This document shows, in pieces, positions 24,031 to 33,569 of a DNA stretch of 64,000 nt. Below the pieces are notes generated by a model. It was given only the letters and a program-made list of their open reading frames with translations. It had not been told where the DNA came from and made no database searches. The DNA lies in assembly GCF_003581645.1 (NCBI RefSeq), contig NZ_QXFK01000019.1, forward strand, positions 738,747-802,746. Direction: 5' to 3'. Position 1 is the first letter of the stretch. The number at the start of each line of letters is the position of its first letter. A program made the position numbers and the translations under genes. The DNA is from Pelagerythrobacter aerophilus (GTDB lineage: Bacteria > Pseudomonadota > Alphaproteobacteria > Sphingomonadales > Sphingomonadaceae).

Positions 24031-26155
24031 CTATGGGTTCGCCATAGCCGTACCCATAGCCATACCCATAGCCGTAGCCGTACGCCGAGTTGCGATCGTC
24101 GAGCTTGGTCACGATTGCACCATAGACCTTCGCGTTGGCGGCACGCAAACGGCGTAGCGCGTTGTCGATGGCGCGGATCTTCACGTCATTGGATTCGATG
24201 ACGTAGACCACGCCTTGGACCGCGGTGGAGATTTCCAGCGCATCGGCAAGGCCGAGCACCGGCGGGCCGTCCACGAGGATAAAGTCGTAGCTCTGCTCGA
24301 GCTTCGCGATCAACTGGGCAAGCCCGTCGGTCGCGAGAAGATCGGCGGGATTCGGCGGCATCATCCCGCTTGGGATCAGGTCAAATCCATGTTCCTCGAT
24401 CGGTATGGTGACCGCCTGAGGTTCGCTTCCACCGACCAGCAAGCTGCTCAAGCCGGCGTCCTTCGATGCCTGCTTGCCGAGGAAATCGACGAGGGCCGTG
24501 TTGCGAAGGTCGGCATCGATCAGCAGCGTCCGCTTGCCCAACTGGGCGAAGCTGCGGCAGATCGCGACGGAGGTCAGCGATTTGCCTTCGTTCGGCCGGG
24601 TGCTGGTAAGCATCAGTGACTTCGGTGCACCTTGCGGTGTCAGGAACGAGATATTCGAACGCGCCGCCACGTAGGCCTCTGAAAGCTCCGAACTGCGTCG
24701 ACGGAGCTCGTCGAGCAAATCGTCCTGCTCCACCCGTGGGATGAGGCCGAGTGTCGGCAGGCCGAACAGACGTTGGACGTCGTTGGGATCCCGGATCGTC
24801 CGATCCATAGTCTCACGGAGGAAGACAACGGCTGCGGCAACAGCTGTGGCGGCGAGCAATGCCAGCGCCAGGTTCAAGACCAGCGAGGGCTTGTAGGGCT
24901 CGTCCGCTGGTAGAGCAGGTTGAACTAGGGTCATGTTGTTCTTGCCAGCGCCCGCCGCCTCCAGTTCCTTGGAACGCTGCAGGAGCGCGTCGTAGAGCTG
25001 CCGATTGGTGTCCACTTCACGCTTCAGAATTCCATACTGAATCCCGCCGCCTTGCTGCGAAAGGAACCGGTCTTGGACCTCTTTTACGCGCGCCTGCAGT
25101 TCCGCCTCTTCGCTACGCGCCTGGCGATACGCCGCCTGCAGACCCGAAATATCGCGGCCCTCCGAAGAGGCGATGGATTCGCGGATGGCTTCCACCTCGG
25201 ATCGAGCCGCCTGAACTTCAGGATATGCCGGGCCGAAATTTGCAGATAGGCTTGCAAGCTTGGCCTCGGCTGTTGCCAGCATGCTCCGGAGCTGACTAGA
25301 TGCTGCGCGCGTTTCGGCCGTGGTAGCTTTCGCTCTTAAGGCACTTTCCGCAGCGATTCGTTCTGCAGTTGCTTGTGCCAGCGCCTGATTGAGTGTCGTA
25401 AGCGTATCCCCAATCAGCGATCGTGCGGCGCTGCTGCTGTCGTCATCGTTTACGCCCGTATCGACGATCACGATCTGATTGGCATTCGCGTAATCAACCA
25501 GTTCCTCCTCGGACTGGGCGAGCCGCTCGCGGAGTTCCGCGATCTGATCGCGCAAATACCGCCGAGCATCGATATTCGCACCGAAGCGCTTTTCGTAGTT
25601 CGCGGCCAGGAACTGCTCAGCCCAGATATTGGCAATCTCGGCGGAAAGGCTCCGGTTGGGGCTGGAGAAATGCACATTTACGAGATTCGACAATCGCACA
25701 GGTTCGATGCTGATGTGTTCCAGAAGAATCTCGACAGCGTCTCGTCGTTCTAGCGGAGCCTCTGGATCGTCAGCAAATGCGTCGCGAAACGATTCCGACG
25801 CAGTGAGATTCGCCGCATCGACTACCGCTTCGGCGAGAAAACGTGAGCCGAGCAGCTCATATTGTGTCTGAAAATACTGTTCGTCCGCCTGCAGTTCTTC
25901 GATCTCTGTTTGATCGATATTCGTTACGTTTGCTGTCGCGCGGCTGATCTCGATCACGGCCGTGCTCCGATACTGCGGCGTGGAGAGCAACGTGATGAGC
26001 AAGCCAAGCACGAGCCCGCCTGCGAGAATACCAGCGATCAGAAGCCGAGAGTTGACGGCCTGGCGCCAGTATCGCTCGAACGCCAGAATCCCCGAATTTT
26101 CGTCCGCGTTCTCGGCCATGTCCGGCTGCGCGGAATATATTACTGCGTCTGCCAT
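24005..26155 (-). CDS. Polysaccharide co-polymerase / bacterial tyrosine autokinase (Wzc-like)
   Basis: 716 residues, inner membrane. The Wzz-type N-terminal region has membrane helices near 37-57 and 435-455, with a long periplasmic coiled coil between. The cytoplasmic BY-kinase domain has Walker A STRPNEGKS near 518, Walker A' LLIDADLRN near 543 and Walker B ILVDGPPVLGLADA near 628. The C-terminal tyrosine cluster is a pure seven-fold Tyr-Gly repeat (about 692-705). Autophosphorylation of such clusters sets polymer length and export. It lies between the Wza-like gene and the unknown protein on one transcript. Confidence 0.93.
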   Translation of the reverse strand: MADAVIYSAQPDMAENADENSGILAFERYWRQAVNSRLLIAGILAGGLVLGLLITLLSTPQYRSTAVIEISRATANVTNIDQTEIEELQADEQYFQTQYELLGSRFLAEAVVDAANLTASESFRDAFADDPEAPLERRDAVEILLEHISIEPVRLSNLVNVHFSSPNRSLSAEIANIWAEQFLAANYEKRFGANIDARRYLRDQIAELRERLAQSEEELVDYANANQIVIVDTGVNDDDSSSAARSLIGDTLTTLNQALAQATAERIAAESALRAKATTAETRAASSQLRSMLATAEAKLASLSANFGPAYPEVQAARSEVEAIRESIASSEGRDISGLQAAYRQARSEEAELQARVKEVQDRFLSQQGGGIQYGILKREVDTNRQLYDALLQRSKELEAAGAGKNNMTLVQPALPADEPYKPSLVLNLALALLAATAVAAAVVFLRETMDRTIRDPNDVQRLFGLPTLGLIPRVEQDDLLDELRRRSSELSEAYVAARSNISFLTPQGAPKSLMLTSTRPNEGKSLTSVAICRSFAQLGKRTLLIDADLRNTALVDFLGKQASKDAGLSSLLVGGSEPQAVTIPIEEHGFDLIPSGMMPPNPADLLATDGLAQLIAKLEQSYDFILVDGPPVLGLADALEISTAVQGVVYVIESNDVKIRAIDNALRRLRAANAKVYGAIVTKLDDRNSAYGYGYGYGYGYGYGEPIDDANAGRS
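24041..24082 (-). repeat. Hexanucleotide repeat encoding (Tyr-Gly)x7
   Basis: Seven units of TA(C/T)GG(C/G) in the coding strand, 42 bp, at the 3' end of the autokinase gene. Unit gain or loss would stay in frame and change the number of phosphorylatable tyrosines. Confidence 0.9.
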
Positions 26156-26173
26156 TGGTTTCTTCTCGACGGA

Positions 26174-26884
26174 TTAGTTGCCAATGCGATCGATCAGGAT
26201 CGCGCTCGATGTCAGCAGGGGCACGAACTGCAGAATGGTTTCGAGGCGGCGGCGTGCTGGAGAGTCGCCCACCGTGACGATATCGTCGGCGTAGATCCGT
26301 GGATCCGGATAGTTCCCGCGCTGAATAGCCTCGATGTTGTAGACGCCGATGTATGTCGTGTCGCCGACGGTTCGCATGACCACGACATCGTCCGTCTTGG
26401 CGTAGTCCGCGAGACCACCGGCATTGTTGATCGCCCGTGCGAGCGTTCGGGAAAGGCGGGCCGGATATGCGCCAGGCTTCTCAACCTCTCCGCCGACGGA
26501 CACGGTGGGCTGAGACAACTCTGCGGGGATCACGCTGACATTGGGGTCGCGAAGAAATCGGCCTTCAAGGTGCTGAGCGATTATCTTGCCCACACCCGTC
26601 GCAGATTCCCCCTCGACATTAATCGGGCCAATCAGCGGAAAATCGAGATTCCCACGGTCGTCCACAATATACGTACCGCTTAACGGTTCAGAGTTGAGGA
26701 CGGTGATTTCCAGCTGGTCACCTGGCTGCACCCGAGTGACGTAGCCGCCATCGGGCGGCGGCAGGCTATCGAGATCAGTTAACTCGATACCAGGCGCCAT
26801 AGCCACGGAGCGATCCTTGCCAGCGCATCCGGCGAGCAGGCTGGCCGCCGTGAGGCAGACGAGGAAATACCTGATTGTTGACAT
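26174..26884 (-). CDS. Polysaccharide export outer-membrane lipoprotein (Wza/GumB-like)
   Basis: 236 residues. The signal peptide ends in the lipobox LLAGC (lipidated cysteine near 19). Then comes the Poly_export domain (YVTRVQPGDQLEITVLNSEPLSGTYIVDDRGN) and SLBB-type repeats (VSVGGEVEKPGAYP). Forms the outer-membrane exit channel for the polymer. The ATG at 26884 gives a proper signal peptide; the frame is open to 27091 but that extension overlaps the ligase gene and looks non-coding. It sits 18 bp before the autokinase. Confidence 0.92.
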   Translation of the reverse strand: MSTIRYFLVCLTAASLLAGCAGKDRSVAMAPGIELTDLDSLPPPDGGYVTRVQPGDQLEITVLNSEPLSGTYIVDDRGNLDFPLIGPINVEGESATGVGKIIAQHLEGRFLRDPNVSVIPAELSQPTVSVGGEVEKPGAYPARLSRTLARAINNAGGLADYAKTDDVVVMRTVGDTTYIGVYNIEAIQRGNYPDPRIYADDIVTVGDSPARRRLETILQFVPLLTSSAILIDRIGN

Positions 26885-26960
26885 TCGCTTCGTCCAATTT
26901 CGCATTTGTATTGCGCACTTACCGGAGCGCCTTTGATAAGCAAGCCCAGGCCTTCGGAAA

Positions 26961-28463
26961 TTAGGAGCTCTTTTTAGAGTGCCGACCCATCCGTGTACGA
27001 CGTGGACCATATTCCGCTGGATCCGCGACGTATGATCCCCTGCTAGCCCAAATCGCGAGCAGAACCGCATAGCTCGCCATTGCCGGGACACGCAGAGGAT
27101 AGTCGATGAGTGATGCGATGAATAGGATCGCTAATGCGATCAGCGCCGCAGCGGGCCAGATATTGCCGCGAATTTTGGCGCGGCCGGCGCGCCATATTCC
27201 CCAGCCTCGAGCAGCGAAAAGCACAATGCCAAAGATCAGGATCAGAAGTCCCGGTAGACCACCGGTCATCAGAACTTCCAGGAAATCGTTATGTGCGTGA
27301 TTCACATACTCCGGCCTCAGAAGCGTGTCGGATTCGCGCATCCGATAAACATCGTCGAACGAGCCAGCCCCCGTCCCCCATGGAAATGCATCAACCGCGA
27401 TCCGCCAGGTCGCGGGCAAAAGATCGGCCCGGGTGTCCGCGATCGGATCCGAGCCGATGAGCCGCTCAAAGGCTCGATCGCGCCCCAGACCAATCGTGAC
27501 GAGCCCGAGCCCTCCCACAACCGCTGCGGCAACCGCTGCAGGAGCAATGCGGGCAAGCGCGGAGGATCGGTGCGTACGCCTAGCGCCCGCAGGCGCAATC
27601 ACGGCGATCAGCGCGGCAGTAACACATACTGAAAGAATGAGCGTCAGCAGCCCGGCGCGTGATCCCGTAATCAGAAGCAACGGAATGAGCAGAAGCATGC
27701 CACCGGCAGCCATCGCGCTGCGCTTGCCCTTGGTGGTTCCTATGTCTTTCCACGACCCTTGCGCGAGTTGCGCCCAGCAATACATCACTGGAATCAGACT
27801 GGCGAGGAACACGGCCTGATGGTTTCGATTGGCGAACAGCCCCACTGGCGAGCCATAACTCGTCAGGCTGTAGAGGTAGAGCGGTCCCCGGGGACTGCCC
27901 ATGAGTTGCAGTAGCCCCCAGATAGCCGTCAAGACACCGAGTCCTAGGATGAAGGTCAATAACTTCTCGTGCTGCCCGGTACCAAGCTGGATGCCCAAAA
28001 CGAGAACGGCACAAGGCGTGGCCAGCGCCAACAGAGCATTGCGAGTTGTCTGGGGGTCCAGAGTCAGCGGCCGCCATTGATCATTGAGTCCGAGCAAGGC
28101 ATCCAACTCCGCGATGGTCTCTCGTCCCGGCAAAGAGTGCCAAAGCCCGGGCGGCAGGGGGATGAGGTGAAACGCGAAAAGGACCACGGTAGCCGCTGCT
28201 ATCGTAACGAGGGGCCAGTAACGTCGGATATGCTCCTGGGAGATTGTGAGTAGTCCGTACCCCAAAGCGAGCAATGAGATGGGGCGGAGCAGGACCAGCG
28301 ATTGCATGTCGGCCCGCGAACTGCCGCCGGTCAGAAAAATGACGACCAGGAGCCCGCAAAGGACGCTTAGTCGCGCCCGTGACGACAGGACACTCTCCAG
28401 AATGCGCCCGCGACGCCGCGAGCGCTTCGTTCGGTTCAAAGCAACAGGCGGTGCCTCCATCAT
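26961..28463 (-). CDS. O-antigen ligase / Wzy_C family membrane protein
   Basis: 500 residues with about ten to twelve membrane helices. The large periplasmic loop contains the Wzy_C signature VNHAHNDFLEVLMTGGLPG near residue 390. Such proteins ligate or polymerise und-PP-linked repeat units. First gene of the leftward operon, from ATGATG at 28463. A second, unrelated polymerase-type protein is at 37334, so one may polymerise and the other ligate; which does which is not clear. Confidence 0.87.
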   Translation of the reverse strand: MMEAPPVALNRTKRSRRRGRILESVLSSRARLSVLCGLLVVIFLTGGSSRADMQSLVLLRPISLLALGYGLLTISQEHIRRYWPLVTIAAATVVLFAFHLIPLPPGLWHSLPGRETIAELDALLGLNDQWRPLTLDPQTTRNALLALATPCAVLVLGIQLGTGQHEKLLTFILGLGVLTAIWGLLQLMGSPRGPLYLYSLTSYGSPVGLFANRNHQAVFLASLIPVMYCWAQLAQGSWKDIGTTKGKRSAMAAGGMLLLIPLLLITGSRAGLLTLILSVCVTAALIAVIAPAGARRTHRSSALARIAPAAVAAAVVGGLGLVTIGLGRDRAFERLIGSDPIADTRADLLPATWRIAVDAFPWGTGAGSFDDVYRMRESDTLLRPEYVNHAHNDFLEVLMTGGLPGLLILIFGIVLFAARGWGIWRAGRAKIRGNIWPAAALIALAILFIASLIDYPLRVPAMASYAVLLAIWASRGSYVADPAEYGPRRTRMGRHSKKSS

Positions 28464-28795
28464 CCAACCTCATGCTGAGGCTGGGCACGCCCGTGGACGC
28501 CCAATTGGCGACGGGGCGGGCAGCGGCGCAATATCGTCGCGAACATTGCCGTTCTCTCGCAGTCGCACTTATCGAGGTCAAGACGCACCTGGGCCGTGCG
28601 CTTCCGGACTTGACGCTGTCTTCCACTGGGCGCGTGCGCGACACGCGCCATCGTTCCGGTGGGGATGGGGGTTTGCCAGAATCTCCAACTCACCTATTGC
28701 GCCTCGGTCATTGTGGAATAGCTGCCCTCCTCGAAGTTTTTGGGGGTGCAGTCTACCCCGGCAGGTGTCTAGAGACGAAAGAGGTCGGCTCCGGA
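28464..28795. other. Divergent promoter region of the polysaccharide locus
   Basis: 332 bp between the leftward export operon and the rightward assembly genes. It holds a possible -35 hexamer (TTGACG near 28610) and a small CCAATTGG palindrome at 28501-28508, but no convincing operator or small ORF. It probably has promoters in both directions. Confidence 0.5.
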
Positions 28796-30781
28796 ATGAA
28801 ACTGGACCTGTTTTCAGAGAGAACATCGATGCTGCAGCAAGTTCTCGGCAGCGCGATCGCGTCATCATTCGGATGGCTCGGAGCGCTACCACGGCGAACG
28901 CGGCAGCTCATCGTAGCCGCGATCGACGGCGTGTTATGCACGATCGCGGTTTGGACGGCCTTCTCATTGCGTCTGGGTGAATTCTACCGCGTGGAGGCAA
29001 ACGTTGTACTGGTTACGGCTGCGGCGCTAGTTCTATGGTATCCTATCGCTAGCTGGCGTGGCGTTTATCGCTCAATCATCCGCTTCTCGGGCGCCCGTGC
29101 CATGTTCGGCCTGGGAACGGCTGTCGTCATCTTCACGATACCGATGATCATCCTGTTTTTGGCCAACGGGTTCGACGGGATTCCCCGTACGATCGCTTTG
29201 ATTCAGCCAATTGTATTTCTAACACTGATGGCTATTAGCCGCCTGACGATCCGGTTCGTGCTGATCGATATTGTCAATGGGCGCCAAGCGGACTCCACTC
29301 GTCGGGTGGTGGCCATCTATGGCGCCGGTAGTGCCGGTCAGCAGCTCGCGCTCTCTTTGCGGCACGAGCCGCGCGTGCGGGTCGCGGCGTTCATCGATGA
29401 TGACGTGCGTCTGGCCGGTCAGCAGCTTGACGGAGTAACAGTGCATCCGTCGACAAAGCTCGACGCGCTTCTGGGTAGCAACGATATTGATGAAGTTCTG
29501 CTCGCGCTTCCGAGTGCGAGTCGGTCGCGTCGCAAGGCAATTATTGAAGCATTGCAGAAGCACCCCGTGGCGGTCCGCTCGCTTCCGAGCGTCGGCAATC
29601 TCATCGATGGAAAAGTCTCGGTCAGCGATTTGCGGGACGTTTCAGTAGACGACCTCCTCGGACGTGATCCGGTCCGTCCGAACGAATTGCTCATCGGGAA
29701 GACCGTGACGGCAAAGCGGGTTATGGTGACGGGGGCCGGCGGATCGATCGGCAGCGAACTTTGCCGCCAAATATTGCGGTCTCGTCCTTCCGAGCTGATC
29801 CTGCTTGAGCGCTCGGAATACGCTCTTTACGCGATCGGGGCCGAACTGGAAGCGCTCGCGGAGTCTCTTCACGTGGGCGTTCCCATCATGCCGGTCCTTG
29901 GGGATGTCGGGGATCGCGATGCTATGCGGCGAGTTTTCGAGAAGTGTCAGCCTGAAACACTATTTCACGCGGCTGCCTACAAGCATGTGCCTTTGGTTGA
30001 AAGTAACCCTATCGCGGGCCTGCGCAACAATATATTTGGCACGTTGAATGCCTGCCTTGTTGCCGAGGAATGCGGCGTGCGGAACTTCGTCTTGATCAGC
30101 ACGGACAAGGCCGTCCGACCGACGAACGTGATGGGGGCGTCCAAGCGCGTGTGCGAATTAATCCTGCAGGCGCGTGCTCAGTTGCACGGGTCGGCGCGCG
30201 ATCGGACGATCTTCACGATGGTGCGGTTCGGTAACGTGCTGGGATCCAGCGGCTCCGTCGTGCCGCGCTTTCAGCGTCAGATCAAGGAGGGCGGCCCCGT
30301 CACGCTCACTGACAGGGACGTCACTCGATATTTCATGACGATACCGGAAGCTGCGCAGCTCGTCATTCAGGCGGGTGCGATGGCGAAAGGCGGAGAGGTC
30401 TTTGTCCTCGACATGGGTGAGCCGGTGCGCATCCTGGATCTTGCTCGAAGCATGATCCATCTCTCGGGCAGGACGGTTCGTGACGAGATGAATCCCGAAG
30501 GCGACATCGAGATTCGCGAGATCGGCCTTCGCCCGGGCGAAAAGCTCTACGAAGAGCTTCTTATCGGCGACAATCCCGAGCCGACCGTCCATGAGCGAAT
30601 CCGAAGAGCAAACGAGGCGCTGATTCCGTGGAAATCGTTGCAGGCGACACTGGATAAGATGAGTGCGCTTCTCGGCGCAGGCGATAGCATGATGGCCACG
30701 GCGCTACTCGGTGAGCTGGTCCCTGAATATCAATCCCCTGTCGGGGAAAGCGTTAATGGCATAATGGAGAGAGCGAGCTGA
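28796..30781 (+). CDS. Membrane-bound UDP-sugar 4,6-dehydratase (PglF/WbpM/FlaA1 family)
   Basis: 661 residues. N-terminal four to five membrane helices (about 35-170), a CoA-binding-like Rossmann domain (VVAIYGAGSAGQQLA near 182) and a C-terminal SDR domain (VMVTGAGGSIGSELCRQIL near 312) with AAYKHVPLVE and the MGASKR catalytic motif. Family enzymes convert UDP-GlcNAc to the 4-keto-6-deoxy sugar, the first step to diNAcBac or QuiNAc. With the aminotransferase at 42603 and acetyltransferase at 41968 it completes a diNAcBac-type route. ATG at 28796 or 28829; the much longer frame upstream is not coding. Confidence 0.92.
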   Translation: MKLDLFSERTSMLQQVLGSAIASSFGWLGALPRRTRQLIVAAIDGVLCTIAVWTAFSLRLGEFYRVEANVVLVTAAALVLWYPIASWRGVYRSIIRFSGARAMFGLGTAVVIFTIPMIILFLANGFDGIPRTIALIQPIVFLTLMAISRLTIRFVLIDIVNGRQADSTRRVVAIYGAGSAGQQLALSLRHEPRVRVAAFIDDDVRLAGQQLDGVTVHPSTKLDALLGSNDIDEVLLALPSASRSRRKAIIEALQKHPVAVRSLPSVGNLIDGKVSVSDLRDVSVDDLLGRDPVRPNELLIGKTVTAKRVMVTGAGGSIGSELCRQILRSRPSELILLERSEYALYAIGAELEALAESLHVGVPIMPVLGDVGDRDAMRRVFEKCQPETLFHAAAYKHVPLVESNPIAGLRNNIFGTLNACLVAEECGVRNFVLISTDKAVRPTNVMGASKRVCELILQARAQLHGSARDRTIFTMVRFGNVLGSSGSVVPRFQRQIKEGGPVTLTDRDVTRYFMTIPEAAQLVIQAGAMAKGGEVFVLDMGEPVRILDLARSMIHLSGRTVRDEMNPEGDIEIREIGLRPGEKLYEELLIGDNPEPTVHERIRRANEALIPWKSLQATLDKMSALLGAGDSMMATALLGELVPEYQSPVGESVNGIMERAS

Positions 30782-30868
30782 AGCACTAAAATCACTGCGC
30801 ATCAATGATTCGGATCATCTGTAAATTGCGTGCTCGACGTTTCATCCGCAAGTTCAAACAGATCTAAC

Positions 30869-30874
30869 TATAAT
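30869..30874 (+). promoter_or_regulatory. Candidate -10 element TATAAT
   Basis: Exact consensus hexamer in an AT-rich stretch 221 bp upstream of the dehydrogenase start. The -35 position is poor, so this is a candidate only. Confidence 0.35.
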
Positions 30875-30971
30875 ACTTCTTAATTTCCATGTAAGTGTAA
30901 TCGCCGCGGATGGAAAAGATCCTTTAGCGGTAGGCAGACCTATCTTTTCATCGCGGGGGCCGCCATGGTTC

Positions 30972-30991
30972 GTGCAATTCGCGAATTGTAC
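30972..30991. promoter_or_regulatory. 20-bp near-perfect palindrome, candidate operator
   Basis: GTGCAATTCGCGAATTGTAC. All arm positions pair except one (G opposite T), and the inner 14 bp are perfect. It lies about 100 bp upstream of the tviB-like start and downstream of the TATAAT candidate. Confidence 0.45.
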
Positions 30992-31094
30992 CGCTGCGGA
31001 GTTGACCTTTGGAATGGCTGCTCTCGAGTGCGCGTAAAGCGGAGTGGCTGGTTAGCTCGCTCTGTCTCAAAAGTATGAGGAATGACTCCTAGTA

Positions 31095-32387
31095 ATGACA
31101 ATCACCCCACCGCCATCCTTGGATGAACTAAAGATTGCCATAATCGGCCTCGGCTATGTCGGTCTGCCGCTTGCCGTTGAATTCGGTCGCATTCGTTCCG
31201 TGGTCGGGTTCGATATTGACCAGCAGCGGATCGCTGCACTTCGTCATGGCGTCGATGCGACGTTGGAGACGACGACAGAGGAGCTGTCGGCGGCCGCGCA
31301 GCTATGTTTCTCCTCCGATCCTGCCGATCTTGCCTCTTGCAATCTGTTTATAGTGACGGTGCCCACACCGATTGACGTGCATCGTCGTCCTGATCTCAGC
31401 CCCTTGATTCGAGCGTCAGAAGCCGTGGGGGCGGTGCTGAAGCCCGGTGACATAATAGTTTTTGAATCGACTGTCTATCCGGGGGCGACCGAAGAAATTT
31501 GCGTACCCGTGTTAGAACGCAAATCGGGCTTGGCTTACAACCACGACTTCTTTTGCGGCTATAGCCCGGAGCGGATCAATCCAGGTGACAAAAAGCATCG
31601 CTTGACCTCAATCTGCAAGGTGACGTCCGGGTCTACACCGGAGGTGGCGGCGCTTGTGGATAGTCTATATGCTTCCATTATCACCGCGGGAACCTATAGG
31701 GCAGAGTCTATTCGTGTTGCTGAGGCGGCCAAGGTGATCGAGAATACTCAGCGGGACCTCAACATTGCGCTTATCAATGAACTTGCCATAATTTTCAATC
31801 GTATGGGCATCGATACGGAAGCTGTCCTGGAGGCGGCAGGCACGAAGTGGAACTTCTTACCGTTCCGCCCTGGGTTGGTCGGCGGTCACTGCATTGGTGT
31901 TGATCCCTATTATCTAACACATAAGGCCGAGGCGATAGGTTACCGCCCGGAGGTCATCTTGGCGGGGCGTCGCCTCAACGATGGTATGGGCGCCTATGTG
32001 GCGGAGCAACTTGTTAAGGCAATGTTGAAGGGGCGTATTCAAGTTAATGGCGCTCGAGTTCTTGTAATGGGGTTGACCTTCAAAGAGAATTGCCCCGACC
32101 TCCGCAACACGCGGGTTGTCGATGTAATTGCCGAACTCGAAGCATATGGAATCGATGTCGATGTTTATGATCCTTGGGTGGACGCTCAGGATGCACGACG
32201 AGAGTATGGGTTGGAACTGATCGACGTGGTGCCTGCTCATACTTACGACGGCGTGATGGTTGCGGTTGCGCACGACATGTTTCGCGATCGAGGCATGTCG
32301 CTCTTTGATGCATGTGTTAAGCCCGTTCATGTCGTATATGACCTGAAAGGCATATTGCCGCGGGAGGCTGGCGCCCTGCGCCTGTAG
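31095..32387 (+). CDS. tviB: UDP-N-acetylglucosamine 6-dehydrogenase (TviB-like)
   Basis: 430 residues, a nucleotide-sugar dehydrogenase. N-terminal Rossmann [30 protein letters not shown] and the catalytic-cysteine region [25 protein letters not shown] are typical of the TviB/WbpA-like group that oxidises UDP-GlcNAc (or UDP-GalNAc) to the uronic acid. Probably the first gene of the rightward operon. Codon use is somewhat more AT-rich than in core genes, consistent with transfer of the locus. Confidence 0.9.
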   Translation: MTITPPPSLDELKIAIIGLGYVGLPLAVEFGRIRSVVGFDIDQQRIAALRHGVDATLETTTEELSAAAQLCFSSDPADLASCNLFIVTVPTPIDVHRRPDLSPLIRASEAVGAVLKPGDIIVFESTVYPGATEEICVPVLERKSGLAYNHDFFCGYSPERINPGDKKHRLTSICKVTSGSTPEVAALVDSLYASIITAGTYRAESIRVAEAAKVIENTQRDLNIALINELAIIFNRMGIDTEAVLEAAGTKWNFLPFRPGLVGGHCIGVDPYYLTHKAEAIGYRPEVILAGRRLNDGMGAYVAEQLVKAMLKGRIQVNGARVLVMGLTFKENCPDLRNTRVVDVIAELEAYGIDVDVYDPWVDAQDARREYGLELIDVVPAHTYDGVMVAVAHDMFRDRGMSLFDACVKPVHVVYDLKGILPREAGALRL

Positions 32388-32487
32388 ACTGCGTCCCTCA
32401 GCATAAAGGCGTCCGCGGCCCCGTTGGGAACAGCTCGATCGGGCGATGTGATGAAGCTCTGGATATGTATGAGAAGGCCACGTAACG

Positions 32488-33522
32488 ATGGGCACAGGTA
32501 AAGTTCGGAGGGTGCTGGTTACTGGAGGAACCGGCTCGTTCGGCAAAACGATGGTTCATGAGCTCCTCAGGGGCGACATTGAAGAGGTGCGCATCCTCAG
32601 CCGAGATGAGGAGAAGCAGGACGCTTTGCGTAACAGGTTGGGGGATGCGCGGGCACGCTTTTTCATTGGCGACATACGTGATCGTGAGAGCGTGTCGCGT
32701 GCCGTCAAGGGTGTTGAAGCCGTGTTTCATGCGGCTGCTCTAAAGCAAGTTCCGAGTTGCGAATTCTTTCCGATGGAGGCGGTTCGGACGAATGTCCTCG
32801 GGTCGGAAAATGTCATCCGTGCTTCGATTGAACATGGGGTCGGCAGCCTGGTCTGCCTATCCACCGACAAAGCAGTGCAGCCGATCAACGCGATGGGCAT
32901 ATCGAAGGCAATGATGGAGAAGATGGTACAGGCCGCGTCCCGGGAGATCGGCCCGGAAGCCGCCACGACGATCAGTTGCGTACGCTACGGCAACGTTATG
33001 TGCTCGCGCGGATCGGTGATCCCATTGTTCATTCGTCAGATCAAGAACGGACAGCCGATCACGGTGACCGAGCCCAACATGACACGCTTTTTGATGCCAT
33101 TGCGCGACAGCGTCGCATTGGTGCGCTTCGCTTTCGAGCACGCGCGGCAGGGCGATTTGTTCATCAAGAAGGCTGCGGCGTCAACGATCGCCGACCTCGC
33201 CACCGCGCTCGCGGAACTGTTCGGATCGCCCAACCATCCTGTGAAGGCGATCGGCTGGCGCCATGCCGAGAAGCTTTATGAGACGCTGGCCAGCGCGCAG
33301 GAACTCGGTACCGCAGAAGATATGGGCGACTATTGGCGGCTGCGGCTCGATGACCGCGATCTTAACTATGCCGCCTATTTCAGCGAGGGGGAAACGACGA
33401 CCGCAACGATGGATGATTATCACTCGCACAACACCGAGAGGCTCGACGTGGAGGGGGTGAGGCAGCTTCTGCTCAGCCTTCCCGAAGTGCAAGCGGAGCT
33501 CGAGGGCTGGACGCGCGGTTGA
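32488..33522 (+). CDS. UDP-GlcNAc 4,6-dehydratase/5-epimerase (FnlA/CapE/WbjB-like)
   Basis: A 344-residue inverting dehydratase. The SDR nucleotide loop VTGGTGSFGKTM, the family-specific AALKQVPSCEFFPMEA and the catalytic MGISKAMMEK are visible. It makes the UDP-2-acetamido-2,6-dideoxy-L-arabino-4-hexulose intermediate, the branch point to L-FucNAc and L-QuiNAc. It is followed by the reductase (33570) and 2-epimerase (34447), the canonical three-gene order. Confidence 0.92.
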   Translation: MGTGKVRRVLVTGGTGSFGKTMVHELLRGDIEEVRILSRDEEKQDALRNRLGDARARFFIGDIRDRESVSRAVKGVEAVFHAAALKQVPSCEFFPMEAVRTNVLGSENVIRASIEHGVGSLVCLSTDKAVQPINAMGISKAMMEKMVQAASREIGPEAATTISCVRYGNVMCSRGSVIPLFIRQIKNGQPITVTEPNMTRFLMPLRDSVALVRFAFEHARQGDLFIKKAAASTIADLATALAELFGSPNHPVKAIGWRHAEKLYETLASAQELGTAEDMGDYWRLRLDDRDLNYAAYFSEGETTTATMDDYHSHNTERLDVEGVRQLLLSLPEVQAELEGWTRG

Positions 33523-33569
33523 ATTTCGATCCGGGTAGTCCGGGGCGAACGAATTGAAGGAGGCGGTTC

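Larger units (their letters stand above)
30782..31094. other. Intergenic leader before the rightward assembly operon
   Basis: 313 bp, AT-richer than its flanks. It contains a perfect TATAAT at 30869-30874, an ops-like GCGGTAG at 30927-30933 and a 20-bp near-perfect palindrome at 30972-30991. No ORF is credible. Confidence 0.6.
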
